This document shows, piece by piece, positions 10,257 through 22,111 of a stretch of 64,000 nucleotides of DNA (positions are counted from its first letter, which is position 1; each line of letters begins with the position of its first letter). The stretch covers positions 103,416,161-103,480,160 of the forward strand of contig CM035428.1 of assembly GCA_020310875.1 (NCBI GenBank). Direction: 5' to 3'. Source of the DNA: Ceratopteris richardii (Eukaryota; Streptophyta; Polypodiopsida; Polypodiales; Pteridaceae). Made by a program: the position numbers and the translations under genes. The notes under the pieces were generated by a model, which saw only the letters and a program-made list of their open reading frames with translations, did not search any database and was not told the origin of the DNA.

Positions 10257-11205
10257 TTGATTACATATGAAGATGTAAAACAAAAAGAAGATTTTACAAA
10301 TACCAATGATGTCATTGAGAATGCATACAGTCAGGCCCTCAAGGAATTTGAGAAATCAAACATCAAAAATGATCTTAGGGAATTTGGAGCTTCAAGATTA
10401 TTCAAATCTATCAAAACAAAGGTTAGTATTCTTGAGCTGATAAATATGGATGCAAAATTCAGGTATGAGGTCTTGCAGATTGTTGATGAGGCCTCCTCAA
10501 TCACCTTAGTGGCAAAGACTACTGCTATGAGTCAGGATAAGAGTGTCGGGGAAGCCCCTCTCAAAGATTATAAGAGTCCATGATTTACACTGTCTATTTT
10601 GATGCCCAAACATACTATGGAGAAGCTTGGCCTTCAACCATCCAGATCTACCGGCTTCACAATAACATTGGCAGATCAAAGAAAAGTAAGACCAATGAGT
10701 GATTCCATGGGTTCCATTGGAAGGTAACTTCTTTATTTTAGATTTCGTGGTATTAAGTTTGCCAAAGGTAGAAGGAGGGTTTCCTCTCTTAATTGGAAGA
10801 CCATGGCTAAGGCATGTTAGTGTCGTCCATGATTGGGGCAAAGACACTATGTGGGTACAACACAGGGGACAAGAACTTAAGAAAATATATTTGGATGAGG
10901 GTCCAAACCACCAAGGGAACACTAGTATGATGCAATCATTTGGCATTTGCATGGAACAAGAAATGGTGGAACAATCCAAATTAGAGTTCGAAAAGAAAGA
11001 AGAAATTTTGACTTGCCTTCAAGTAGGCAATTCTTTCTCTTGTTATGGAGTTTTTGTAATTAATTCTTGTACAAAAGAATCTTATGAAGGAAAGGAGGAG
11101 AAAGTTCAAGTTGATGGATTGGGGGAACCAATAATAGACCACAGAAGAGGGAGAAAGACACCCCTCAAATGGAATTTGGATGAGGATAGTACAACCACAA
11201 GGTAA
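10257..11205 (+). pseudogene. gypsy protease region (B)
   Basis: The 10257-10583 frame is a charged linker. The retropepsin remnant follows, with LVAKTTAMS and MPKHTMEKLGLQPSRS (about 10600) and the C-terminal motif FPLLIGRPWLRHVSVVHDWG at 10780-10850, which parallels LGRPFMRQLQVVQDWG in element E. I could not see an intact DSG catalytic triad; the region around 10560 is frameshifted. Confidence 0.65.
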
Positions 11206-11639
11206 GAAACTATTGAAGTTAAAGACAAGGTAAAGCATACTAGTGATGAATTTTCTTTTCCTATTCAAGTAATCCTTGCAGGATGGATGCAGGACAAAGA
11301 GGAATATATTACAATTTAGAGTACATGTGCTTATGAAACAATGTGGGAGAAAGTACTAGAAGAAAACAGAGTTGGAGATGAATAGGTAGACACACTGGTG
11401 GATAGAAACCCATTCAAAGAAGTTCAATTAGGCACTCAGGAAAATAATCCTCCAGTTTTAGTGGCCACATGGTTGTGGAGCTACCCTGAGCTGCTTGGAA
11501 AGGTAAAATCTTTCTTGAAACCTTATGCAGATGTGTTCACCTCACATTATAAAGCTTTAAAATGAATGTCTGCCAATTTTGGGGAGCACAAAATTCCTCT
11601 TGTTGAAGGATCTAAACTGGTAAGAGGTAAAAGTTAAAG

Positions 11640-12497
11640 ACTAAATCCAAAATATGTTGAGGCTATTTATTTAGGGATATAGAAAATGGAAGATGCAGGA
11701 ATTATCATCCTTGTGGAACACTCGGAATGGCTCTCACCCATGGTTATCATACCAAAGAAGAATACCAACAAAATCAGGATTTGTGTGGATTTCAGAGCAC
11801 TCAACATGCTAACCATTCCAGATGGATCCCCCATGCCTTTTACAGAGAAAGTCATTGAGGAAGTGGCTGGACATGCACAGCTTCATGGACGAATTTAGTG
11901 GATATAATGAAATATCCATTCATCAAGAGGATCGCAAAAAGACTACTTTTATTACACCATAGGGCCCATATATATATGTAAAAATGCCATTGGACTTAGA
12001 AATGCTCCAGACACATTCAATAGGACTTTAAACCTTATTTTTGGACCCTTATTGCTGGAAGCCCTTAGAATTTTCATGGATGACTTTTCATCCTTTTCAG
12101 GCACTTACACGGAGACTCCTTCGGATTGCTTGGATAATCACTTGAGCCAACTGCAAAAAGTCTTTAAAAGGTGCAGAGAGACAAAACTAAAGTTCAATCC
12201 TAACCAATGTCATTTCCTCATGATAGAAGGAAGGGATATGTGGTATCTGCTAAAGGTATGGCTCCCGATCCAGATAAAATTATATCTATACTAAAGTTAC
12301 CCAAACCCAAATCTCCAAAAGAAATTCAGAGCTTTTTGGGGCATACTGAATACCATAGGAGATTTATTAAAATGTATGCTAAGATTACTAGGCCACTGGC
12401 TAGGCTTAAAGGTAAAGAAGTATCCTTCAAGTGGGTTGAAGAAGAGGAAATAACTTATCAGACATTAAGATCCAAAGTAGTGGCTCACCAATTCTAA
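11640..12497 (+). pseudogene. gypsy reverse transcriptase (B)
   Basis: Recognisable blocks are LNPKYVEAIYLG, MEDAGIIILVEHSEWLSPMV, IPKKNTNKIRICVDFRALNM, GLRNAPDTFNRT, the active-site block IFMDDFSSFSG (YxDD changed to FMDD) and SPKEIQSFLGHTEYHRRFIK. At least three stops and two frame changes break the domain. Confidence 0.85.
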
Positions 12498-13020
12498 TCA
12501 CAGCAGATTGGTCAAAGATTTTCGATGTACATATGGATGCAAGTGCATATGCAGTGGGTGCAGTCTGACTCAACACAATGAAGAGTACAAGCTTGACAGA
12601 CTTATTCAATATGCCAATCGATTTTTGATAAAAGTGGAAAAGAATTATAGCACCACAGAAAGGGAAGCCCTAGCAATGATTTTTTATTGTCCAAAAGTTT
12701 CACCATTACTTGCTAGCGGTGAAACTTGTTATTATAAGTTATCATCACCGCTCAGGTATTTACTAAATAAGCCACAAGCATCTATTAGGGTAGGGAGGTG
12801 GCTCCTTTTGTTCCAAGAATTTGATTTCTTTGTAGTCCATAGACCTGGAAGAGAAAATGATATGGCTAATCACCTGTCTAGGATTAACACAAATGATCAA
12901 GCAATTGGAGTGAATGATGACTTCCCACATGTTGAATTGTTCTCTCTAAGAGCTCAAGGATGGGACGATGACATAAAAATTTTTCTTACAACTGGTTTGT
13001 ATCCAGAAAAGGCAAGTTCT
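12498..13020 (+). pseudogene. gypsy RNase H (B)
   Basis: The order VHMDASAYAVGAV (frame-shifted at 12530), KNYSTTEREALAMIFYCPKV, LRYLLNKPQASIRVGRWLLL and FFVVHRPGRENDMANHLSRI matches the gypsy RNase H with its D-E-D-D residues mostly present. The last block is the most intact part of element B. Confidence 0.83.
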
Positions 13021-13026
13021 TTGTAA

Positions 13027-13875
13027 AAGAAGAGGTTTCTAGTCAAGAGCAGACCTTTTACATTCATTGACAGAAAATTACATAGATATGGTCAGGACAA
13101 CCGGCTTAGAAAGTGCATGGAAGAAGAGGAAGTAAGGCAAATCCTTTAAATTGCACATGAAGGAACACATGGTGCACACCTTCCAGGCCACATTATGAGC
13201 CAGAGAATCCTTCATGCTGGCTTATGGTGGCCCACATTATTGAGAGATGCAGATGAATTGGGGAGAGCATGCGATGTCTATCAGAGGTGTGGCCCCAAGC
13301 TCACAAAGCAATGACACAATCCTTTGGTTGTTTCCACTTCATGGCAACCATTCAAAAAGTGGGGGCTGGATTTTGTAGGGCCCATCTACTCAGCATCAAT
13401 CCCGAAAAGGGAAAAGTATCTATTGATCACCATTGAATATGCAACAAAGTGGGTTGAAGCTATTGCTTCCCCTGACTGCACAACACAAATAGTTGCACAT
13501 TTCCTTTACAGTAACATTATTTGTAGATTTGGGTGTCCTCTTGAAATTTGCATAGACTAAGCAACTCATTTTTTGAACAAGGTTCTGTATGAATTTTTAA
13601 CAGGTACAAAGTTTTACATAGGACTTCTTGTGCCTATTATCCAAGAGCTAATGGATAGGCAGAATCCACTAATAAGGTATTGATTGCCATGTTAAGGAAG
13701 GAATGTATGTTGCAACCCACTTCTTGGGGCATAATTTATCTAGGTACCCTATGGGCTTACAAGTTGGCCTACAAAGAAGAAATAGGATACTCCCCATTCC
13801 AATTGGTTTATGGGGTAATACCCATTGAACCCTTTGAATTTCTACATGGTTCACCCAAAACTCCATTTATATAGG
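13027..13875 (+). pseudogene. gypsy integrase (B)
   Basis: The HHCC zinc module is at about 13155-13310 (AHEGTHGAHLPGHIMSQRI ... ACDVYQRCGP), followed by the core: WKKWGLDFVGPIYSAS-like (first Asp) at 13355, a damaged CID-stop-ATHFLNKV block (second Asp) at 13550, and YYPRANG at 13630. LAYKEEIGYSPFQLVYGV lies at 13770. Stops at about 13315 and 13558 and frame changes inactivate it. Confidence 0.82.
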
Positions 13876-14905
13876 GAAAGAAGGATTTTGGTGTTTCTGA
13901 TAGGCTTGACACACTGCACAAAGTGGAAGAGATTTTCTTCCACGCTACAAAACAATTGCAAGAGACTCAAATGAAGCGAAAAGAGACTCAAAACCTAACC
14001 TCTCTCCTTCCTCTTTCCACTCTCTATCCTTTTAGCCTCTCCTCTCTTCTCTCTATCTCCACCCTCGGCCCCCCTTGCCCCCTCCCCACTGCCCCACCTG
14101 CTCCTCCCCCCCTCTTATTTTTTGTTTTCCTATATAAAGATCCTTCAAGATGTAAATTGCACATCGGTGGAAAGCACTCCCGAGGTACTCTCTACCCCCC
14201 CTTCCCCCCCCCCCCCCCAACCATATGATATTTTTATCCAACCATATGATATTTTTATCCTATGGTTGAAAATTATATCCCCCTTTTTTCTTCTTCTTTT
14301 TCTTTAGATTGTTATAGTTTTATTTATTTTGACGGTTTGGGCCCTTCTTGGCCTCTGATTTTGATGATTTTGGAGTCATTTTTGGGGTTTTCACATGCTT
14401 TGGTCTTGATTTTGAGGTCTTCTATGATCTTTCTCAAAGTTTTGATAGTGTTTTGTAATGTCTTATATGGGGTTTTGTGGTCTTTATGTCTTCCCTATTG
14501 TTTTTCAAGATTGCATTTCTATACGTATTTAGCCGGACTGAGGCCTAGCTGATCTAGCCCTCTAGGATGCTCTCCTACCTCTCTTTCTCTACCAGTGTTC
14601 AAGGTTTTGATTCATATTGATGGATAGTCTGACTATTTTCTTTCAGCACTTGCATTGTAGAGATCTGCTAGTTCTATAGTGAGTTCCATGGCTTCTTCAA
14701 TACCCCCGAGTCCCCCTACCACCCACCCTCTCCCACTATGGACCCCATCACATCCCCTTGGTAGCCATCCTACCACCCCATCCTTTTCGTGTCTATCATT
14801 ATCATGGTCTTCCATGTATAGCCTTGGTGCACCCCCAGCTGGCCTACACCCTCTACCCACTTCCTTGACTCACTTTGCAGGTTCTAGTGGTAAACTCGTG
14901 CATAG
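13876..14905. other. Non-coding stretch with pyrimidine tracts
   Basis: This kilobase holds a C/T-rich segment (about 13990-14220, including a run of C near 14205-14217), a 21-bp tandem duplication, and a Pro/Ser-rich open frame at 14679-14936 that looks like translated C-rich DNA rather than a protein. It may be the 3' untranslated part of gypsy B or an unrelated remnant. I recognise no gene. Confidence 0.5.
14219..14260 (+). repeat. 21-bp exact tandem duplication
   Basis: Two adjacent identical 21-mers begin AACCATATGATATTTT. They follow directly on the C run and are followed by TATGGTT, the inverse of the repeat start, so the locus could fold or slip during replication. Confidence 0.92.
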
Positions 14906-15565
14906 TGTTGGCTATAGCCAAAGGCACATACGATGAGGAAGTATATGAAGGCAGATTACAACGAAGTAGTGGCGAGCCAGGTGGATTAGTTTTTTTCAAA
15001 GAAACATGTTTTTTATTACTTTTTCAAAACCCTCAATTGTGATTTTCATCACTCTTGTATAATATGTAACATAGAACAACCACTTTTGTAATTAACAACT
15101 CCATTTTGTGCAAGCAGAGGAGTCCTCGAGAGGAGCTTAGGTTGAATGAGCATACCAATTTTGGCTATTTTTAGACCTCATTTAGACCCTCAAATAACAC
15201 CTAGAACCTATTTTTTAACTATGCCTAACAGTAGATGTGAAACCGGTCAAAACTAGTCTAAAAACTATAAAAAGAGCTAGAGAGCTCATTTTTGAGGTTA
15301 GCTTGGATGAGTAGAGAAGAGCTTACAGCTATTTTGAGCTTGTAAGAGTGTTCTTGAGTAACCGAATCTATTTACAACCTTCCATTGTGTCTTGCTTGTC
15401 TCTTACATGTGTGTGTATACGTGTGTGTGCATCTCCATGCTTCTCCCCTTCACTCTCACTACATCTCGCATTCACGATCTTCATATCACTCATATCTCTT
15501 TTGTGGATTGACATTAAGGAGGTGAAGCTTCTTAACATGGTGCTTACCATTGTACTAGAGCAACA
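14906..15565 (+). repeat. 5' LTR of gypsy C
   Basis: The right end (GAGCAACA at 15565) is fixed by the primer site. The left end, TGTTGGC at 14906, is inferred. The core shares with the E LTRs CTATAAAAAGAGCTAGAGAG (TATA box at 15265-15274), AACTCCATTTTGTGCAAGC and CATTTTTGAGGTT, showing that C and E are one lineage. Confidence 0.75.
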
Positions 15566-15572
15566 CCAAATT

Positions 15573-15590
15573 TGGTGTCATTGCCGGGGA
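15573..15590 (+). other. Primer binding site of gypsy C (Asp-tRNA type, decayed)
   Basis: TGGTGTCATTGCCGGGGA differs at three positions from TGGCGCCGTTGCCGGGGA found in elements E and the LARD. Two of the changes are CpG-type transitions, as expected for an old methylated copy. Confidence 0.85.
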
Positions 15591-15940
15591 TCGAGTCTAG
15601 GACGAATGTGTGATGGTAAGAGTATAGCAAGAAGTGGCATTGGAAGGTAAAAATTTCAGTTTTTGTTGTTCTTTTTAAGTATTTTGTGTTTTTCATCTCC
15701 TCTACACTCCTTCTTCACCATGGCATCATCTTCTTCTACTCCAAAAGAAAATCGAAAAATTCACCATATCCATCTATCCTCCTCATTTCCCTCATTTGTG
15801 CATGCGAGAGAGAGAGCTTTTGTGCTTGTATGTGCATGTGTGTTTTTGAGTTTTCTTGTAGGTACAATGCTCCAGAGCAATAGCAAAGCTTCCAAAAGGT
15901 GAGAAATCCACTTTCTATCAGAATCTGTCATGTGTGTCAG

Positions 15941-16575
15941 ACCATCGTGATGGTCTGGCAAATTCAAAATTTTTGGTAAGGGACCACACCACGGTGTAGA
16001 GCACACGTGCACATAGGAATCCACAGTCGGTTTTGCAAAATCATCATTTTGGTGGACCATCGTGATGGGCTCACACCATCCTGATTGTGTCACACCATTG
16101 GGATTGGCTCACACCATCGTGACGGCTCGGCCGGACCATCGCGACGGTCTCACACCATCATGATGGTTCACTTGAACCATCGTGATGGTCACTAACCATC
16201 ACGACAATCTTGTTGACCCCACACCATCGCAATTGGCCCACGCCATCGCGACGACTCACTTGCCACGTGTCATATTAGACCATTGCAATGATACCAGGTA
16301 TGCCATCGTGATGCTTCAAGTCGGACCATCGCGATTGGCTCAAGCCATCGCACCTTGTGACCATCGCGATGGGCTCATGCCATTGCTATAGTTGCGTTGA
16401 CCATTGACCATCACGACGGGCTCATGTGATCGTGATTGCTCGCTAGACAGACCATCATGACGCTTCACCTTAGACCATTGCGATGCCTCGCACGATCGGA
16501 CCATTGCGACGGTTCACCTGAGCCATCGTGATGGTCCCAAACCATTGGGATTATCTCAGACCATCGCGATTTTTC
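15941..16575 (+). repeat. Degenerate leader tandem repeats with CCATCGCGATGG core
   Basis: Some 25-30 irregularly spaced units (about 20-25 bp) of the type ACCATCGTGATGGTCTCAC fill the leader of element C. The core is a palindrome, CCATCGCGATGG, that has decayed to CGTG, CACG, CATG or TTGCG variants. The leader of element E has a cleaner array with the same CCATCGCGAT core in the same sense. Confidence 0.88.
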
Positions 16576-17436
16576 ACCCAAAATGCCAAAATTAGGGTTT
16601 GATTTTCTGGGCAATTTTGAGGCTATTTTGAGTAAAATTTTGGGTGATTAAGCTCATTAGAGACCCCTTAGCTCATAGTTGAAGAAAAACTTGTTTGTCA
16701 ATTTTTACCCTTGAGGGCCTGAATGTTCATATCCTTTTCATTCGAAGTCCATTTTTTGAGATTTATAGCTCATTAGAAAGCTCTTTATGAGTTCTACGCG
16801 ACCTCAATTGTTTGTTTTTCAAGAATAACGCATTGATTTTCAGATAGGAAAATTTGAGGTTGACCCATTGTTGGGACTAGAAAAGAAAAGGGGCATTGGG
16901 GAAATTTTGCCAAAGAAGAAGGGACCTAAAAGGTGTATATATCAAAGTGCTTGATCATCAATTTAAGGATTGGTCTAAACATTGGATTTTTACAGCTCTA
17001 GCAAGAGCTATCTAAGGCAATCAAAGCAAGGCAGTGAAGAACACAAGGCTTGGGAAGTGCTACTTCTTGGGCAGCAGAGCAATCAAAGAAGCTGAGTCGA
17101 GGTTGGAAGAATACTCAACCCCCTCAGTCAATTATTAGCTTAGGCTAAATGTTTAGCATTGTGGATTAAATTAGGACGACGATAGGAACGCATCAAGTCC
17201 AAGAGACTTAATTTTTCAAGTCCAAGACTAAGATAAAAGTGTGCTGTACAAAAACCTAAAGGAAAGAACTTAAGTCTGATGGAACAAGAACTCAAAAGTA
17301 CAACGAAAAGTCGACTCCTAACGTATAAATTGAAAACAAGATAAGAATCTAAAGAAATTAAAAACAAAACAAGCAATAAAGAACAAAGAAACCTTGATGA
17401 TCAAAGCGTGTATTAAGTGATTCAGGAAGTAAATTC

Positions 17437-18920
17437 ATGAACCTTAGATCAGGCAAGCATATAGGTAAGTCAGACCGGTGAAGCCTTAGATCATCAGAAG
17501 CAAGTGTAGGAACTACTGCACGTTTGTGGGCACATCAATTAGATAGTTATCCTTATGAGTTGGGTGCAGATACCAGTGAATTGAAAATGGCTTTTAGCAC
17601 AGAAAGACCAGAAGGAAGGTTAAATGTAGCATATTTGGAAAGACCCGAAGGACCCTACAAAACCCAATTAGAATACGTCGGAACCAACCACTTAGGTGTT
17701 CGCATCTATGAGGATGGTTTGCGAAGATCAGTTGTGCAATCGCACAATCCTGACCAACGCATTGGATTGGAATGTCCAGTGGTGAAATTTGAGAGAGACG
17801 CATACATAGACAAAGAAGAAACAATGTACATCATAAGTACTCAACCAAATCATACCAATGAGTTCGATATAGTAAATCCCAATAAGGAAGCAAGATCCCA
17901 AGGAAAAGAACCACTAGGAGAAGAACCCAAGACACCTAGAGGGAAATCTGACTGACAAGAGTTCTAAACCCAGAATGGATCCCTCAGGACAATAGAAGCA
18001 TAGATTTGTTTCTAAATAAGGAAACTAATGAAGCATTTTGGAGGTACAAAATGGAACAACCTAGTGAGATAGGCTCCATCATGATTTATGAATTCAAGGA
18101 CTCAGATACACCTGGAAAGGTTGTATACCTAGATGACACTTCAGAACGAGTAATTGTAGTGCCAGATCATGCGAGAAATACCTACACATGGAGAGGTGAG
18201 TCAGTATTTCCTCCATCACAAACTAATGTAAATGTGAGCCATCAGGGTGCTGGAACATCATCAACCCATGGTAGTCAAAGAGAAAAGAACAAAGCGAAAC
18301 CAGAAGTAAGTTTCACTCACCCCATAGGGAGGGATAGAACCACCATGGACACCGATAGATTGGAAAGACAAAGGGAACCTAGAATACCAGGTGGTAGAGA
18401 TGATTTTCCTCTACCTAGACCACGTGAACACTTAAGGGTATTGAGACCCACTCAATTAGTAAATTCAATGAAGAATTACTTTGATGGGACAGGGAGATCC
18501 CTATGACCATGTTGCGGAGTTTAAGCAAGTATTAAGACCAGAGCAAGTATTAAGAGCAGAGCAAGTAGAAGACATGTCCACACAATACAATGCATTTGTA
18601 CTAACGTTAAAGAACACGACTTTAACTTGGTTCCAACCATTGCAACAAAGGCAATTTAGGGATCTTCATCACTTGTTAGAGTCATTCATCATGGAATTCT
18701 CTAAAAGTGGAATCAAACATGATACTTCTTCGTTGATGCTTCAAACAGACCCCTCAGGAAATAGTTAGATTGGCAGGATGTAGCTTTAGACAATACGTTG
18801 AGAGATGCCCAATGCAAGAACTACCCTCACATGCCAAGCAAGTGTCATTGTTTTTAGATGGCCTCTTGAGCTCTAAACTGTGCTCCTATGTATACTTGAA
18901 GGAACCTAGAACACTGGAGC
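17437..18920 (+). pseudogene. gypsy gag (C), fused to RT by deletion
   Basis: The likely start is ATG at 17437 (MNLRSGKHI, as MNLRSGRHL in element E), followed by frame breaks. Recognisable blocks are EGPYKTQLEYVGTNHLGVRI, EAFWRYKMEQPSEIGSIMIY, FDGTG/DPYDHVAEFKQVL, YNAFVLTLKNTTLTWFQPL and KQVSLFLDGLLSSKLCSYVY. Immediately after LKEPRTLEHV (about 18918) the frame continues as RT sequence; the gag zinc knuckle, protease and start of RT are gone. Stops occur at 17953, 18504 and 18766. Confidence 0.85.
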
Positions 18921-20060
18921 ATGTGCCCACGAAGAATGGAAAATTGCACCTGTGTATTAACCTTTAGAAAGTTAATGCCGCCACGATTAGAGATAGTTAC
19001 CCTCTTCCTATAATGGAACACTTATTGGAAAGAGTTGGGGGCAAGGAAGTTTATAACTTTCTTGATGGTTTCTCAGGCTATAATCAAGTAGCCATTGCTC
19101 CTAAAGATCAACATAAGATGACCTTTGCCACAGAATGGGGCATATTTGCATTTTGCGTGATGCCATTTGGGCTGACAAATGCACCTGCGACTTTCCAACG
19201 ACTTATGTCATGTTTTTAAGGAATTCTTATGCAAGAATTTGGAAGTTTATGTTGACGATATATGTACTCATTCGAATATGAGGTAGATGCATATCCCATA
19301 ACTAAGGCAAGTATTTTGAGGTTTGTCTGAACCTAAAAAAGTGCATTTTCATGGTCAGACAAGGAAAAATTCTAGGACACATTGTGTCAAAGAACGAAAT
19401 CTCTACAGATGAAGAAAAAGTGAAAGTAATTACAGACCTACCTAGGCCAAATAACATAAAAGAGGTGCAGGCCTTCATGGGTCATTGCGGTTATTATAGA
19501 CGATTCATACACATGTATGCTATCATAACCAAACCTCTGTACTCTCTTTTGACCAAGTTTGAATGGACATATGAATGTGAAAATTCATTTAATGAACTTA
19601 AACGATGCTTGTGTTCAGCACCAATATTAACAACCCCAGACTGGAGTAAGCCATTCCATGTACATGTGGATGCATCCAACTATGGCATAGGGTGTGTGTT
19701 GGCACAACCTACGAATGAAGGTAATATAGATCTCCCCATAGCTCACACAAGCATACAATTAAATGCAGCATAAAGAAATTACACCACTACAGAATGAGAA
19801 GGGTTAGGAATGATCTACACAGCAAAGAAATTCAGGCACTACTTGTTGGCAAATAAGTTCAAGTTCTTCACAGATCATCAAATGTTATTGAACTTAGTCA
19901 ATAAGCCTTGTAATACTGGATGATTGATACGTTGGTTTCTATTGCTCATGGAGTATGACTTTGAAGTCGTAGTCAGGAAGGGAAAGACAAACCTTAGAGC
20001 TGACCACCTCTCAACATTAACCACGGGAGAAGCTCCTCAAGGAATAGTGGATGAACTACC
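18921..20060 (+). pseudogene. gypsy RT and RNase H (C)
   Basis: RT enters at KNGKLHLCINL and continues through KVNAATIRDSYPLPIMEHLL, FLDGFSGYNQVAIAPKDQH, PFGLTNAPATFQRLM and the catalytic YVDDICTHSNMR at about 19248. RNase H follows with VHVDASNYGIGCVLAQPT, NYTTTE, FFTDHQMLLNLVNKP and NLRADHLSTLTTG. The first third of RT was lost in the internal deletion, and stops at 18966, 19217, 19771 and 19921 end any function. Confidence 0.87.
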
Positions 20061-20223
20061 TGATGCATATTTGTTTAGCCTGGAGATAGTACTAGAATGG
20101 GCTAAGCCCATTGTCCCGATTCTCACGTTTGGACCAAAGAATCCAAGGATTAGGATCAAAGAAGGAGAAATCACCAAGTCACAAAGATATCAAATAATAC
20201 CAAGAAGTATATATAAACAGGAT

Positions 20224-20740
20224 AATTAGAAGATTCTTGCTTGTTGTGTAGAAGAATCAGAACACGCGAATTGGTTGCAATTAGCACATGTATGTGCATT
20301 AAAGCAACATCATTCAAAACATCGTACATTGCAAAATCTTCATAGACTAGGAGTATATTGGCCTTCTATGGAAGCAAATGTCTACAAGTTGTATAGAGAA
20401 TGCCCTATCTGTTGTGAAAGACCACCGGTCGAACATGCCACATTATATCATATGTCTCTCACACCAGAATGGAGTGAACCATTAGTGATGTACTTGAGGA
20501 CAAAAACATTCCCTCAAGGAATGACTTTAGCATGACAATGCAATCTAGAGCAGGACGCTCAAGACTACTCACTTATTGGCAACAATCTATACAAATGAGG
20601 AAGAGATGGACAATGTGTACATGAGGGCGATTATTTGAGTGTACTAGAGACTGCACACTAAGGTGTTGCAGGAGGTCATTTTGGCCCTGATAGGATCATC
20701 AAAGCCATACTCTTTGCAGGATTATGGTGGTCCACTCTTT
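20224..20740 (+). pseudogene. Integrase zinc modules (C), cut
   Basis: A first H2C2 block reads LAHVCALKQHHSKHRTLQNL ... YRECPICC (20281-20425), and a second starts HXGVAGGHFGPDRIIKAILF at about 20655-20730. Both blocks have direct counterparts in element E. The sequence breaks off at about 20740 in the middle of the second module, where the copia D sequence begins on the other strand. Confidence 0.85.
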
Positions 20741-22111
20741 CTTGCCAGGATTAGATATATATCTGCTCACAACTCCCACCGCAAATGCAATGTCTGGTCT
20801 CGTAGCTACCATAGCGTACATGAGACTACCAACAGCAGACTGATAGGGAATTTTGGTCATGAATTCCTTTTCCTCATATGATTTGGGGCAGTCATCCTTG
20901 CTCAATTTCACATCTGTGGATAATGGTGTACTCAATGCCTTTCCACCCTGCATATTGAATCGGTGAAGTACTTTGGATATGTACTCACTTTGAGACAAGT
21001 ATATGCATCTTTTACTCCTATCACGAGTAATGTGCATGCCAAGAATATGTTTGGCATCCCCCAAATCCTTCATATCAAATGTCTGACTCAACTTCTTTTT
21101 GAGAATTGACAAATCATAAGAGGACTTCCCAGCAATCAACATATCATCGATGTAAAGTATCAAGCATATCAAGCTGCCATCAGAGCATCTCTTTGTGTAG
21201 AGACAATGATCCTCATTGCTCCGAGAATAGCCTTGGGACTTCATAAAAGCATCAAACTTTTGGTACCATTGTCTAGGAGACTATTTAAGTCCATACAAGC
21301 TCTTCTTGAGCTTACAAACTAGACTTTCCTTGCCAGGAGCTACATAACCCTCTGGTTGTTCCATATAGATCTCATCTGTAAGATCTCCATGCAAGAAAGT
21401 TGTTTTCACATCCATTTGGACTAGCTCTAAGTCCTCCATTGCAACGAATCCAAGCAACATGCGCAAAGTAGTCATCTTGACCACTGGGGAGAAGATTTCC
21501 TCAAAATCAACACCATGTTGTTGCTTAAAACCCTTTGCAACAAGTCGTGCTTTATATTTTGGAGAAGCACTATCTGATGTGAATTTCAGTTTATATACCC
21601 ATTTACATGGTAAAGCTTTCCTGCCCTTTGGCAAAGGTACTAAGTCCCAAGTACCATTCTTGTGAATAGAATCCAACTCACTCTTCATGGCATGCTCCCA
21701 CTTGACATGATCCTCTGTCTTCATAGCCTCTTTGTAGCAAGAAGGCTCACCGGCATCTGATAGCATAACAAAATCTAAACCTGGAACATATCTATCAGGT
21801 GGATGTGAGACATGTGCAGAACGTCTCAATGGTTGCTGAACAGAAACATGTGCAGACTGATCTGAATGGACATTCTCTTGAACATCCCTATGTGCAACAT
21901 TTTTATGCATGCTAACCGGAAGACTAGTATCCTCAAACACCACTCTTCTCACTTCAACCTCCTTAATGGGCTGTTTATGCATTTTAGACTCATTAAAAAT
22001 GACATCACTACTTCTGATCACTGATCGTGTTTCAGGATCCCATAAGCGATATCCAAATTGTCCTTCTCGACCATATCCAAGAAAAATGCATTTCTTTGAC
22101 TTATGGTCCAA
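20741..22111 (-). pseudogene. copia reverse transcriptase (D), 3' end lost
   Basis: The frame from 22111 runs through KKCIFLGYGREGQFGYRLWD (integrase tail), GTWDLVPLPKGRKALPCKWV, MEDLELVQMDVKTTFLHGDL and, after one stop at about 21281 (GLK*SPRQW), LILYIDDMLIAGKSSYDLSI with the intact YIDD active site, then LMYAMVATRPDIAFAVGVVS. The RNase H domain that should follow is missing; the last residues (KKEWTTIILQRVWL) are antisense gypsy C sequence. Confidence 0.9.

Larger units (their letters stand above)
7713..13875 (+). mobile_element. Ty3/gypsy element B, decayed, 3' LTR not found
   Basis: Domains occur in the classical gypsy order gag, zinc knuckles, protease, RT, RNase H, zinc module, integrase, all on the plus strand and all interrupted by stops and frameshifts. 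The primer-site region after 8573 (CGGCATGCCCACTGGGAT) differs from the other gypsy elements here, so B belongs to another lineage. Integrase similarity stops at about 13875. Confidence 0.83.
14906..20740 (+). mobile_element. Gypsy element C, older relative of element E, 3'-truncated
   Basis: The order is LTR, Athila/Tat-type primer site, a long leader with tandem repeats, gag, then RT, RNase H and the first integrase zinc modules. Protein blocks match element E (24513-41472) closely, but stops are frequent and gag is fused to RT by a deletion. Sequence similarity ends at about 20740 against copia D. A matching 3' portion may survive at 47790-51845. Confidence 0.85.

Noticed and set aside
14679..14936. 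Small proline/serine-rich protein gene
   Set aside because: Composition follows the local C-rich DNA; the opposite strand gives an equally long glycine-rich frame. No conserved motif or gene signals.
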